Virus record (IMG/VR): IMGVR_UViG_3300042465_003719
Span: 1 to 21,887 of that record
Direction: 5' to 3' (one strand)
Length of the DNA stretch: 21,887 nucleotides
From: a virus
The notes under the pieces were generated by a model that saw only the letters and a list, made by a program, of their open reading frames with translations, was not told where the DNA came from and ran no database searches. Below, piece after piece: positions 1 to 7,400 of this stretch. Within the stretch, counting starts at the first letter, position 1. Every line of letters begins with the position of its first letter. Made by a program: the position numbers and the translations under genes.

Positions 1-1323
1 AAAGTTGTAGACAGTCAAATGACTGCATACAAACAAGGCAAGACAAGGAAAGGTAGCTATGCTGCGTATTTGGATGTTAGTCATCCTGACATTGTTGAGT
101 TTATTAACTTTAAAGTCCCCACTGGCGGTGACATCAATCGAAAATGCTTCAATCTATTTAACGCAGTCAATGTCACTGACAAGTTTATGGAAGCAGTAGA
201 GAAGGATCTTGAGTGGCACTTGATCGATCCTGCCAATAAAGATGTACGTGGGACAATAAAAGCTAGGGATCTGTGGCAACGTATCCTTGAAGCTAGATTC
301 CGTACAGGCAGTCCTTATATCAACTTCATTGATGAAGCTAACAGGCAACTGAATCCCAAGCAACGTGAGATGGGATTAAAAGTACATGGCAGTAATCTAT
401 GTAATGAGATTCACTTAGCTACAAGTGAAGATCGTACTGCAGTATGTTGCCTGTCTTCTGTGAACTTAGAAAAGTTTGATGACTGGGTAGATACAGATAT
501 GGTCTACGATCTTACAATCTTCTTAGACAATGTACTGCAAGCATTCATTGATAATGCACCTAGAGAAATACAGAAAGCTATCCGTAGTGCAGAGGCAGAA
601 AGATCATTAGGTTTAGGTGCTATGGGATTTCATGGATACCTACAAAGCAAGGATATTCCATTTGAAGGACTGTCAGCCAAGATTGCAAACAATAGAATGT
701 TTAGATACATCAAAGCACAGGCAACTAAAGCTACGCAGACTATGGCACGTACAAGAGGGGAACCTGATGATCTCATTGGTACAGGCACTCGTAATGCACA
801 CCTTATTGCTGTTGCTCCAAACGCTAACAGTAGTATTATTTGTGGTTGCTCTGCTTCCATTGAGCCTATTAAGTCTAACGCATATGTGCACAGAACACGT
901 GCAGGATCTCATTTGGTCAAGAACGTATACCTACAAAAGATCTTATATTCCATGGGCAAGGATACGCCGGAGGTATGGCAATCGATCATCATGAATGAAG
1001 GATCAGTGCAGCACTTAGACTTCTTAAATAATACAGTTAAAGACATCTACAAGACTGCATTTGAACTGGATCAGATGTGGATCGTTGAACATGCGGCAGA
1101 TAGACAGCAGTACATATGTCAGGGACAGTCACTGAATTTATTCTTCCCTGCAGGTAGCCCCAAGTCTTATGTTAATGCAGTACACTTACGAGCTTGGAAA
1201 TCTAAACTCAAAGGTTTGTATTACCTACGTACTAGTGCAGGTGTACAAGCTGATAAGATCGGTTTAAAGATCGAAAGGAATGCATTACAAGATGCTGAAG
1301 AATGTCTTAGTTGCCACGGGTAA
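1..1323 (+). CDS. nrdA: Class I ribonucleoside-diphosphate reductase large subunit (partial, 5' end outside window)
   Basis: Reduces ribonucleoside diphosphates to deoxyribonucleotides for phage DNA synthesis, working with the radical-generating small subunit encoded at 3042-4028. The reading frame is open from base 1, so the gene starts upstream; 440 residues are visible. Counting from base 1, the active-site N-x-C-x-E stretch is Asn132, Cys134 and Glu136 (SNLCNEI), followed by the partner cysteine at Cys149/150 in CCLSSVNL. The radical-transfer tyrosine pair is at residues 407-408 (GLYYLRTS), and the protein ends in a CLSC motif (Cys435, Cys438), the redox pair that is re-reduced by thioredoxin or glutaredoxin. 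The N-terminal thiol cysteine and any ATP-cone allosteric domain would lie off the left edge and cannot be judged. The Met at base 19 is internal, not the start. The stop is followed after 11 bases by the nuclease gene, consistent with one operon. Confidence 0.96.
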   Translation, partial: KVVDSQMTAYKQGKTRKGSYAAYLDVSHPDIVEFINFKVPTGGDINRKCFNLFNAVNVTDKFMEAVEKDLEWHLIDPANKDVRGTIKARDLWQRILEARFRTGSPYINFIDEANRQLNPKQREMGLKVHGSNLCNEIHLATSEDRTAVCCLSSVNLEKFDDWVDTDMVYDLTIFLDNVLQAFIDNAPREIQKAIRSAEAERSLGLGAMGFHGYLQSKDIPFEGLSAKIANNRMFRYIKAQATKATQTMARTRGEPDDLIGTGTRNAHLIAVAPNANSSIICGCSASIEPIKSNAYVHRTRAGSHLVKNVYLQKILYSMGKDTPEVWQSIIMNEGSVQHLDFLNNTVKDIYKTAFELDQMWIVEHAADRQQYICQGQSLNLFFPAGSPKSYVNAVHLRAWKSKLKGLYYLRTSAGVQADKIGLKIERNALQDAEECLSCHG

Positions 1324-1334
1324 GAGTGATAGCG

Positions 1335-1772
1335 ATGAGTAAGAAGAAACGCTTTGATAAAAAGCTATTCACAGAGAATGACTCACCTGCTAGAATTGCT
1401 GGAGTTAGGTACTGGAGTGCAATGGGTTATACAGCAGCACCTAACTATGATCAGTATGGTCCAGACTTAATAGTGATTACAGACAGTGAAAGATTCTATA
1501 GTGAAGTTGAGATTAAAAGGGTATGGTCAGGAGAGGCTTTTCAGTACGATACCCTACAAATACCTGAAAGGAAGCGAAAGTTTGTCGGACTTGATTTCCC
1601 GTGTACTTTCATGGTATTTAATAACGAACAGACCTATGCATTTCTCTGCGAAGGCGATACACTTATTGATTCCCCCCTAGTGGAAGTGCCCAATAAGTAT
1701 GTACATGCAGGTGAGATGTTTTATCAAGTGCCTGTTAGTAAGCTTAAATTAGTAAGGGTTCCTGTAGAATGA
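1335..1772 (+). CDS. Small PD-(D/E)XK-type nuclease-like protein
   Basis: A 145-residue protein, read from the ATG at 1335 rather than the in-frame ATG at 1311, because the latter lies inside nrdA and adds only eight residues. The visible signature is GPDLIVITD (Asp44), then a short turn and strand ending SEVEIK (Glu59, Lys61), the spacing and hydrophobic pattern of the PD-(D/E)XK nuclease core. IPERKRKF after it is a basic stretch typical of such small enzymes. The family includes restriction enzymes, Holliday junction resolvases and recombination exonucleases; there is no second domain to say which. Lying between nrdA and nrdB, it may take part in phage DNA processing or host DNA breakdown that feeds the nucleotide pool, but that is inference. 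The stop overlaps the next start (ATGA at 1769-1772), so translation is probably coupled. Confidence 0.78.
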   Translation: MSKKKRFDKKLFTENDSPARIAGVRYWSAMGYTAAPNYDQYGPDLIVITDSERFYSEVEIKRVWSGEAFQYDTLQIPERKRKFVGLDFPCTFMVFNNEQTYAFLCEGDTLIDSPLVEVPNKYVHAGEMFYQVPVSKLKLVRVPVE

Positions 1773-2140
1773 ACAAAGACGCTATCATTAACCAACTTGA
1801 AAGAATCTATGCTAACCTAGTAGCATTAGGAACTCACTATTTCCAAGAGCACTGTGCACACAGTAGCAATTATGCAGGTAATGACGGTATTGATGCTGTA
1901 GAATTTGGATTGTGGGATGCAGAATTACGGATTAAAGAGATTATTAAACTACTGGAGGAATCACATGAGTTCAGAGATACCAGAAATTTTAATGACACGG
2001 AATCTTGGGAAACATCCAAGTGGACTTACGATGCAGGAATGGCTATGGCCTTTCAAGACTGCGGAACAGCGGAAGCTAGTAGCAAAGTATCACAAGCGGA
2101 CGGAGAAGCAGCAGCGCAAGAAGCAATTAGACGATATTGA
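1769..2140 (+). CDS. Hypothetical protein, 123 residues
   Basis: The start overlaps the stop of the nuclease gene as ATGA. The first 65 or so residues look like a genuine compact helical protein (INQLERIYANLV near the start, FGLWDAELRIKEIIKLLEE before residue 66). The second half overlaps, in another frame, the gene at 1965-2156, which has a strong ribosome binding site of its own. The last 40 residues are rich in Ala and Gly and could be read-through of no function, so the true product may be conserved only in its N-terminal half, or the two frames may have been one gene split by an indel. I do not recognise the family. It belongs to the nrd operon by position. Confidence 0.62.
   Translation: MNKDAIINQLERIYANLVALGTHYFQEHCAHSSNYAGNDGIDAVEFGLWDAELRIKEIIKLLEESHEFRDTRNFNDTESWETSKWTYDAGMAMAFQDCGTAEASSKVSQADGEAAAQEAIRRY
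1954..1958 (+). promoter_or_regulatory. Shine-Dalgarno for the 63-residue gene at 1965
   Basis: GGAGG, six bases before the ATG at 1965. It decides the start of that gene in favour of 1965 over the in-frame ATG at 1905 and shows that ribosomes probably enter inside the preceding reading frame. Confidence 0.75.
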
Positions 2141-2156
2141 ACTTGCACCCTTTTAA
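1965..2156 (+). CDS. Hypothetical small basic protein, 63 residues
   Basis: Starts at the ATG at 1965, six bases after a GGAGG. The protein is strongly basic in its C-terminal half (HKRTEKQQRKKQ around residues 43-54), with a tryptophan pair before it (EWLWPF). That composition suits nucleic-acid binding or a short helical adaptor, but I recognise no family. It overlaps the preceding 123-residue frame by 176 bases in a different frame, far more than is usual here, where neighbours overlap by only a few bases. Because of its ribosome binding site and less biased composition I regard this frame as the more likely coding one in the overlap. Confidence 0.66.
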   Translation: MSSEIPEILMTRNLGKHPSGLTMQEWLWPFKTAEQRKLVAKYHKRTEKQQRKKQLDDIELAPF

Positions 2157-2173
2157 CTTAATAGGAGAAAACT

Positions 2174-2485
2174 ATGACTTACATTAAAGTAGACGATGAG
2201 ATGGCAGATAAAATCATTCGTGTTGGATTAGTTGAAAGCTACTTCACAACGGAAGAGATGATTGAGACTGCCGAAGCAAAGGAAGAAGCAGGTGAAAAAC
2301 TTAAACCCTATCAGAAAGAAGACCTTGAGTACAATAGAAAATACCTTAAGGCACTCAAAAGAGTTATCGAACACTTTAGCATCGCAGGAAACTTTAATGT
2401 CGAGGCTGAAAGACTTGACTACTATGAAAGAAGTTTTGACGCACCAACCTACGTCCATGTCGAAGAAGACGAAGATGAAAGCTAA
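2174..2485 (+). CDS. Hypothetical acidic protein, 103 residues
   Basis: A clear AGGAG lies six bases before the ATG. The protein is acidic and mostly helical, with charged heptad-like runs in its middle (residues 25-65, rich in Glu and Lys) and a highly acidic tail (VEEDEDES). No signal peptide, membrane segment or catalytic motif is visible, so it is probably a small cytoplasmic phage protein, possibly an adaptor or inhibitor; I recognise no family. The last 11 bases overlap the next gene (ATGAAAGCTAA), implying coupled translation. Confidence 0.85.
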   Translation: MTYIKVDDEMADKIIRVGLVESYFTTEEMIETAEAKEEAGEKLKPYQKEDLEYNRKYLKALKRVIEHFSIAGNFNVEAERLDYYERSFDAPTYVHVEEDEDES

Positions 2486-2930
2486 TACATCAGAAGGTCC
2501 AGATAGATTTGACTTAGAGCAATCTATCCTAACTGTGTGGGGTTTAGAGGATGATTTAGATGCCCTCTATGGCTACCTATATGAAACAGATGCAGATGAA
2601 GACACTGTAGCTAATGCTTTACTTGGTGTAAAGGTATTGCACACAGCACGATGCACTAAGCTGTGGGATATTTTTACTAAGCTTGTATGGACGGAGCAGT
2701 TTACTACGGATGAACGTGTCGCTGATTTAAAGGCACACATCGAAGAGTTAAGGGAAGACAATGCAAAACTATTAGCTGCCTTACATGAGAGCTATGAGAA
2801 TTGTGAAAGCATTGTGAAGTATGAAGGTCTAGGGCCAGGACAGTCACAGCAAGGCATGAGTCTTCGTGAGCAACTTGCAAGTGCTATAAGACTAAAGGCT
2901 AAGGAAGTAAGTGAGGAGTACTTAAAGTAA
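2475..2930 (+). CDS. Hypothetical protein with C-terminal coiled coil, 151 residues
   Basis: I place the start at 2475, where the ATG overlaps the stop of the preceding gene. The longer open frame from 2262 would run inside the upstream gene for over 200 bases and has no support. The N-terminal half (FDLEQSIL..VW.LEDDLDALYGYL, then DEDTVANALLGVKVLHTARCTKLWDIF) has a regular amphipathic helical pattern that I associate with small proteins in many marine phages, function unknown. Residues 85-105 (ADLKAHIEELREDNAKLL) look like a short coiled coil. A Gln/Gly-rich loop and a final charged helix follow. It is the last gene before the promoter and hairpin ahead of nrdB, so it probably ends one transcription unit. 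Confidence 0.84.
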   Translation: MKANTSEGPDRFDLEQSILTVWGLEDDLDALYGYLYETDADEDTVANALLGVKVLHTARCTKLWDIFTKLVWTEQFTTDERVADLKAHIEELREDNAKLLAALHESYENCESIVKYEGLGPGQSQQGMSLREQLASAIRLKAKEVSEEYLK

Positions 2931-2950
2931 GGAAAGAGTACTTAAAGTAA
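2916..2950 (+). repeat. Two direct copies of a 15-bp sequence
   Basis: GAGTACTTAAAGTAA occurs at 2916-2930 and again, identical, at 2936-2950, separated by GGAAA. The first copy carries the last codons and stop of the 151-residue gene; the second lies between that stop and the -35-like box at 2951. Confidence 0.9.
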
Positions 2951-2978
2951 TTGACATAGACAAATAGCTACATATAAC
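2951..2978 (+). promoter_or_regulatory. Sigma70-like promoter upstream of nrdB
   Basis: A perfect TTGACA at 2951-2956 and TATAAC at 2973-2978 are separated by 16 bases, which fits a host sigma70 promoter. Transcription would begin near 2985, a few bases before the hairpin at 2993. It is the only intergenic region of any size in the left arm, which supports the call, but two short motifs in AT-rich DNA can arise by chance. Confidence 0.5.
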
Positions 2979-2992
2979 TTTACTTCCCGCCT

Positions 2993-3020
2993 GGGCACTT
3001 TCATAGTGCCCTTTATTTTC
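2993..3020 (+). terminator. Hairpin with T-run before nrdB (intrinsic terminator or leader stem)
   Basis: GGGCACT (2993-2999) and AGTGCCC (3005-3011) form a perfect 7-bp stem closing a 5-base loop, followed by TTTATTTTC. This is the form of a rho-independent terminator for the upstream genes. Since a promoter-like pair ends just 15 bases before it, it may instead be a leader stem or attenuator on the nrdB message. Confidence 0.68.
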
Positions 3021-3041
3021 CCCTTTATCTTTGGAGTATTC

Positions 3042-4028
3042 ATGTCTGTAACAGCACCAAATACAACGTACAAACCTTTCACTTATCCATGGGCTATGGA
3101 ATATGCAGTTGAATCTGAGAAGGTTCATTGGATTGAGGCAGAGGCTAAGTTACAGGACGACGTAGCACAATGGCAAAATGGTAAGCTATCCAGTCAAGAA
3201 AAGAATCACATTACCCAGATTCTTAGATTGTTTACACAAAGTGACGTAGCAGTTGGATCTAATTACCTAGATCATTATGTACACAAATTTAAGAATAATG
3301 AAATCCGAGCAATGCTTACTAGTTTTGCTGCGAGAGAATTCATTCACCAACGTGCATATGCCCTATTAAACGACACACTTGGATTACCAGAGGAAGAGTA
3401 CTCAGCATTCCTAGAATACAAGCAGATGCGTGACAAGATCGATTTTATGACACAGATAGATACCCATAGCCATGAAGGATTAGCGAAGGCTGTAGCTCGT
3501 TCTGTGATGAATGAGGGCATGTCTTTGTTCAGTGCCTTTGCCATGCTCTTAAACTATCAAAGATATGGAAAGATGAAGGGTATGTGCGAGATTGTTGAGT
3601 GGTCTATCCGTGATGAATCCATGCACTGCGAAGGCATGGTTAAACTGTTCAGGGAGTTCTGTAAAGAGCATCCAAAGATTGTCACAGATGACTTTAAGAA
3701 AGATATCTACCAGATGTTCAGGGATGGTGTAGCACTTGAGGATGCAGTCATTGATGGTGCATTTGAAATGGGACACATACAGGGCTTGACAGCAGATGAT
3801 GTAAAGAGTTATATTCGCTATATAGCAGATAGACGTTTAATTCAACTAGGACTTAAGGGTAACTGGGGAGTTAAAAAGAATCCGCTAGAGTGGCTTGATT
3901 GGATTGTTGCAGGTGATACACTGAAGAACTTCTTTGAGGGCGTGGTTACCGACTACAATGCAGCAGGCATGGTAGGTGATTGGGGATGGAACTACAATGA
4001 ATCAGAGCAACACAAACTTGCAGCGTAA
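3042..4028 (+). CDS. nrdB: Class I ribonucleoside-diphosphate reductase small subunit
   Basis: Holds the di-iron centre and tyrosyl radical that the large subunit needs for each turnover. The start is the ATG at 3042, placed by GGAG at 3033-3036; the in-frame ATG at 3006 lies inside the hairpin. The protein is 328 residues. The metal ligands are all present: Asp68 (TQSD), Glu99 and His102 (REFIHQRAY), Glu158 (VMNEGM), Glu192 and His195 (DESMH). The radical tyrosine is Tyr106, four residues after His102, so this is a conventional tyrosyl-radical enzyme rather than a Mn/Fe class Ic type lacking the tyrosine. The C-terminal tail, which docks to the large subunit in this family, is intact. It is separated from nrdA by five small genes, an arrangement often seen in phages, and may have its own promoter at 2951. 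Confidence 0.97.
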   Translation: MSVTAPNTTYKPFTYPWAMEYAVESEKVHWIEAEAKLQDDVAQWQNGKLSSQEKNHITQILRLFTQSDVAVGSNYLDHYVHKFKNNEIRAMLTSFAAREFIHQRAYALLNDTLGLPEEEYSAFLEYKQMRDKIDFMTQIDTHSHEGLAKAVARSVMNEGMSLFSAFAMLLNYQRYGKMKGMCEIVEWSIRDESMHCEGMVKLFREFCKEHPKIVTDDFKKDIYQMFRDGVALEDAVIDGAFEMGHIQGLTADDVKSYIRYIADRRLIQLGLKGNWGVKKNPLEWLDWIVAGDTLKNFFEGVVTDYNAAGMVGDWGWNYNESEQHKLAA

Positions 4029-4230
4029 TAGCAACACTGAACATCTTAAGAAAGATCGTGTACCTCCTTTATCAATTCAATTTGATAAGGGTAGGTATGC
4101 CTTTGTCAGGGGATGGATTGCTAATCCCTACTCTGAAGATGACCCGAAAGGGAAAGAGTGGCAGCGAGGATTTAATGCTGCCTATTTTGATAATCTAGAT
4201 AAAGTGAAAGTTAGATATGCAAAACGATAA
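3997..4230 (+). CDS. Rmf/CrpP-like small protein
   Basis: A 77-residue protein starting inside the 3' end of nrdB (32-base overlap) after a GGGGATGGA stretch; the ATG at 3976 is possible but has no better site. The second half reads RGWIANPYSEDD...EWQRGFNAAYFDNL, which matches the pattern G-x3-NPY, a short acidic turn, then W-x2-G-F/W-x2-A seen in ribosome modulation factor and CrpP-type proteins (Pfam RMF family, from memory). Rmf dimerises and silences ribosomes; phage relatives are known only as small proteins of that fold. The N-terminal 30 residues are polar and probably disordered. The match is by motif alone, so a different small protein with the same spacing is possible. Confidence 0.62.
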   Translation: MNQSNTNLQRNSNTEHLKKDRVPPLSIQFDKGRYAFVRGWIANPYSEDDPKGKEWQRGFNAAYFDNLDKVKVRYAKR

Positions 4231-4405
4231 TGTAAACATTCAGGTAACCCTACAAGAAATGGAGGTCATTCTTAACTTGATTAAGAAGACCCCTATTGAA
4301 ACTGGGTTGTACCCTATGTTCGTTAAGCTAGTAAACCAGTACAATGGTATACGGCAAGAGTTAGCAGCTAAAGAGAATGCAGCTATCGCAGACCCTCTAG
4401 CCTAG
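4217..4405 (+). CDS. Hypothetical small protein, 62 residues
   Basis: Overlaps the preceding gene by 14 bases. It resembles a short two-helix phage protein type that I have seen in many tailed phages: a strand (NIQVTLQEMEVILNLIKKTP) followed by a helix (MFVKLVNQYNGIRQEL). Function unknown; no membrane segment or catalytic residues. It is the last gene of the plus-strand arm and its final 23 bases overlap the end of the minus-strand gene at 4383-7766. Confidence 0.78.
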   Translation: MQNDNVNIQVTLQEMEVILNLIKKTPIETGLYPMFVKLVNQYNGIRQELAAKENAAIADPLA

Positions 4406-7400
4406 CTGCATACTCATACACTGAGGCGTAATCTTTGGCATCTTCAAGGGTTACGCCTTTGTCACGTTTGTACATATCATTAATAGCCAAGCGTCTTTGT
4501 TGAGATAGCCTGTTGTATGCCATCTTATCTACACGCTCTTTATCTTTAGCTGTCATGTCACCCTGCACAATCGAACGTGCAGCACTTAAAGCAGTTGACA
4601 TGTTATTAGTTATAGCAACTTTCTTTTCTCTATCTGACATTGCATTGTATTCACGTGAGTCAATGCGTGGTATCACAACTTGTTTAATCCATTTACCTGC
4701 TTCTTTAATGACTGCACGATCATAGATCTTATCGCCAGTAGATCCAAACATTTGATAGGGATCTAAGTTGAGTCTTTCAACTTCTTGCTCAAGCTTGTTG
4801 CCACGTGGTACGACACGAACACCTGCTAGTGTGCTAAAGAATTCACCCGCACGTATGGGAGTTTCCTCACGTAAATAGGGCAAGTATTCAGGTAAGTCTG
4901 CCTTACCTCTTCCAACCACAGGCAGTGGTGTCTCAAGTGCGGGTACTTTAGATTTAAGTACGTTACCTGCTGATACAGCAATAATATCTTTCCATCCCTC
5001 TGCCTCAACAACATTAGGATCACGAACAATTCCTGATTCCCTGTCTATTAAATCAAAGTAAGAAAAGACAGGTTGTCCTGGCTGCATAAATCTACCTACA
5101 AAGTTACCCATCACTTTGCCTATAGCTTTAAGTGCCCTGTCAGAGTCTTTGCCCTCAGTGCCAGACAGCAACTCAGGCAGTGCTTCAAAGATTGTGCCCT
5201 GAGTTCCAGCAGGTAGTTTTAAACCTGCCATGGTTTCAATACCCTCACTTACTTTAATCTCTTCTTCTTTCTTTAGTTTAGATTTAGCTAAAGTGTCACC
5301 TATCCAGAATGCAGGACCGGCAGGGAAGAGGGAGCGTATGTCTACGGTACTACCATCTTCGGCTTGTATATTGTTCCACTTGGTGTCTTGATTCTCTAAT
5401 CTGTATTTATAGGCTGCATATATCATTGCAGTGCCAACAACACCTTGAGAAAACTTTCTCGTGCCATCACGGAATAGCCTATCTATTTCAATAGCCTCGT
5501 CAGTAACTTTACCTTGTGCTGTCTTTTTTATGGCTGCAGGGTTAGTTAAAAACTTATCTGTGGCTTGCAAGATATCAGATAGACCTGATGCCGCACCGAA
5601 AGGGCTATACTTATATTGGAAGGCTATAGCGTTAGCCATAAATCTAGGGAATGGCACAGCCAAACTACTGCCAGGGAACTTTTCTATGCCACGGATAATA
5701 TAGTTAGCTGCTGTCTCTGTCATATTCTCGATAGATGTGGCAGCTTTAGTCTTTGGCATATAGGAAAAGGTAGCCTTTAATGCATCATCAGCAGCATTGT
5801 TTAAGATACTAGTAGGTATCTTTTTATCATTGGCTAGTATTTCCATCATATCCATGCCAACCCTGCGTAAGCTTCTCTCCACACTGGCAGTGAATACGGC
5901 CCTACGGAACAGAGCATCCTGTGCTACGTTAAGTGAGTTCACAAAACGTGCACCCTTACTTAACTCTTGGTCCCCTGATTCTTGCAGTGAGTTAAGCATA
6001 AGGCTTCTTAACTTTGGATTATCTGCTAGAATAAGATCCATAGTTTCTGCTGTCATTCCTGCATCATTTAGTTTGATAAGCGTACTAAAAGAGTCATTAA
6101 CAATGTTGCTCATGCTTTGGGAAAAGTCGCCCCTTTTAAATGATCCCGTGACTGCTGATTTAACAAGCTTTCCTGTCTCATATATCGTACCTTCAAGAAG
6201 TCTGGATGCCGCATCTAAAGTAAGAGCACCCATAGTACCGTATACGTTTCTTATGGTAGTACCTAAACCAGACACCATGTAAGCTTTAGACTCTCTTTCA
6301 AGTCGGGACACAGCATTAATAGTTGCAGCACCCGAACTGACTATTTCATTGTCTCTTCCGTACAAACCATCTATAAGTCTTTGTGACTCTGGGTCTAGTT
6401 TCCCTACACTATTAAGTGCTCTTGACAGACTACTAAGACCTGCCAAACCTCTGCCCATTTCACTAGCAGTAGTTAATGAGGCTTGACCAAATTCACTTAA
6501 AGTTATATTGGCCTTTTTAAGTGCATCGTTAAATATTTCATCTGGTATTGTCACAGATCCTTCAGGTAAGTTTTTACTACGCTCACCCAAAATCATAAAC
6601 ACATCTCTAACTGCTTCCATCATTTGCTGCCCCTTCTTTGGTTTAAAAGCAGGGTCAGCATCCATGATGTATTTAACTACATCAAGAGATCTTTTATAAA
6701 TATCGTTCTTTATTTTGCCATCTGTTACAGACGTTGGTGGTGTTATTTCATCCAGTACCCGTGTTCTACCTTGCTGTATGTCAAACTGCTTAAGAACATC
6801 TTCCATCTCACGATCAAAGGCTTCTATAAAATTAGTTGTTTGCGGATTAGATGTTGGCTTTCTTTTTCCTGCTAGCTTTTCTTCTAAATCTTTCTTATAT
6901 GTAGCAGGTTTACGTGCCACACTTGCAGCCTCAAAACCACTCATCGCTGAGCCTAATACGCCTGCAAAAGCAGCTTCACCTAAATCAACTGGACCTTCTG
7001 TAGCCCCACTCTCAATTCTAATACGCTGCTGTACAATATTAGATCCAGCAGATATAGGTGCTTCTACGACAGCAGCAGTGACACCTGTACGCAATGGTGT
7101 ACTGAATGCTTTTTTAAGTAGCTGCCGTGCAGCAGCATACGTAGCAAATTTCCCAACGCCCAATCCTGTGTAGGTAAGAGGATCACTGGCAATGGACATA
7201 ACAGTCTCTGCGTAAGGTCTTATGCCTTCCTGCCCACCTTTAAGTATCGCAATAGGCACACGATCCCATAGATCGATAGCCTTACCTGCCTTCTCTGCAT
7301 CTGCAGGTTTGGCATTAGCAATCCAGTTTAGCTCAGGTACTGCATTGAGTATCGTGTTGAGTTCAATCTTACGCATCTCAGTAGCAAACCGTTTAGCGTA

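Noticed and set aside
617-994. Open frame of 125 residues on the plus strand within nrdA
   Set aside because: Overlaps conserved nrdA sequence in another frame; composition is Leu-rich by frame shift and there is no start signal.
2262-2474. N-terminal extension of the 151-residue gene back to the ATG at 2262
   Set aside because: It lies wholly inside the 103-residue gene, is very Lys/Ser/Thr-rich and has no ribosome binding site; the start at 2475 overlaps the neighbour's stop as elsewhere in this operon.
5797-6282. Open frame of 161 residues on the plus strand inside the 1127-residue gene
   Set aside because: Antisense shadow of a coherent long minus-strand frame; no ribosome binding site and no recognisable protein pattern.
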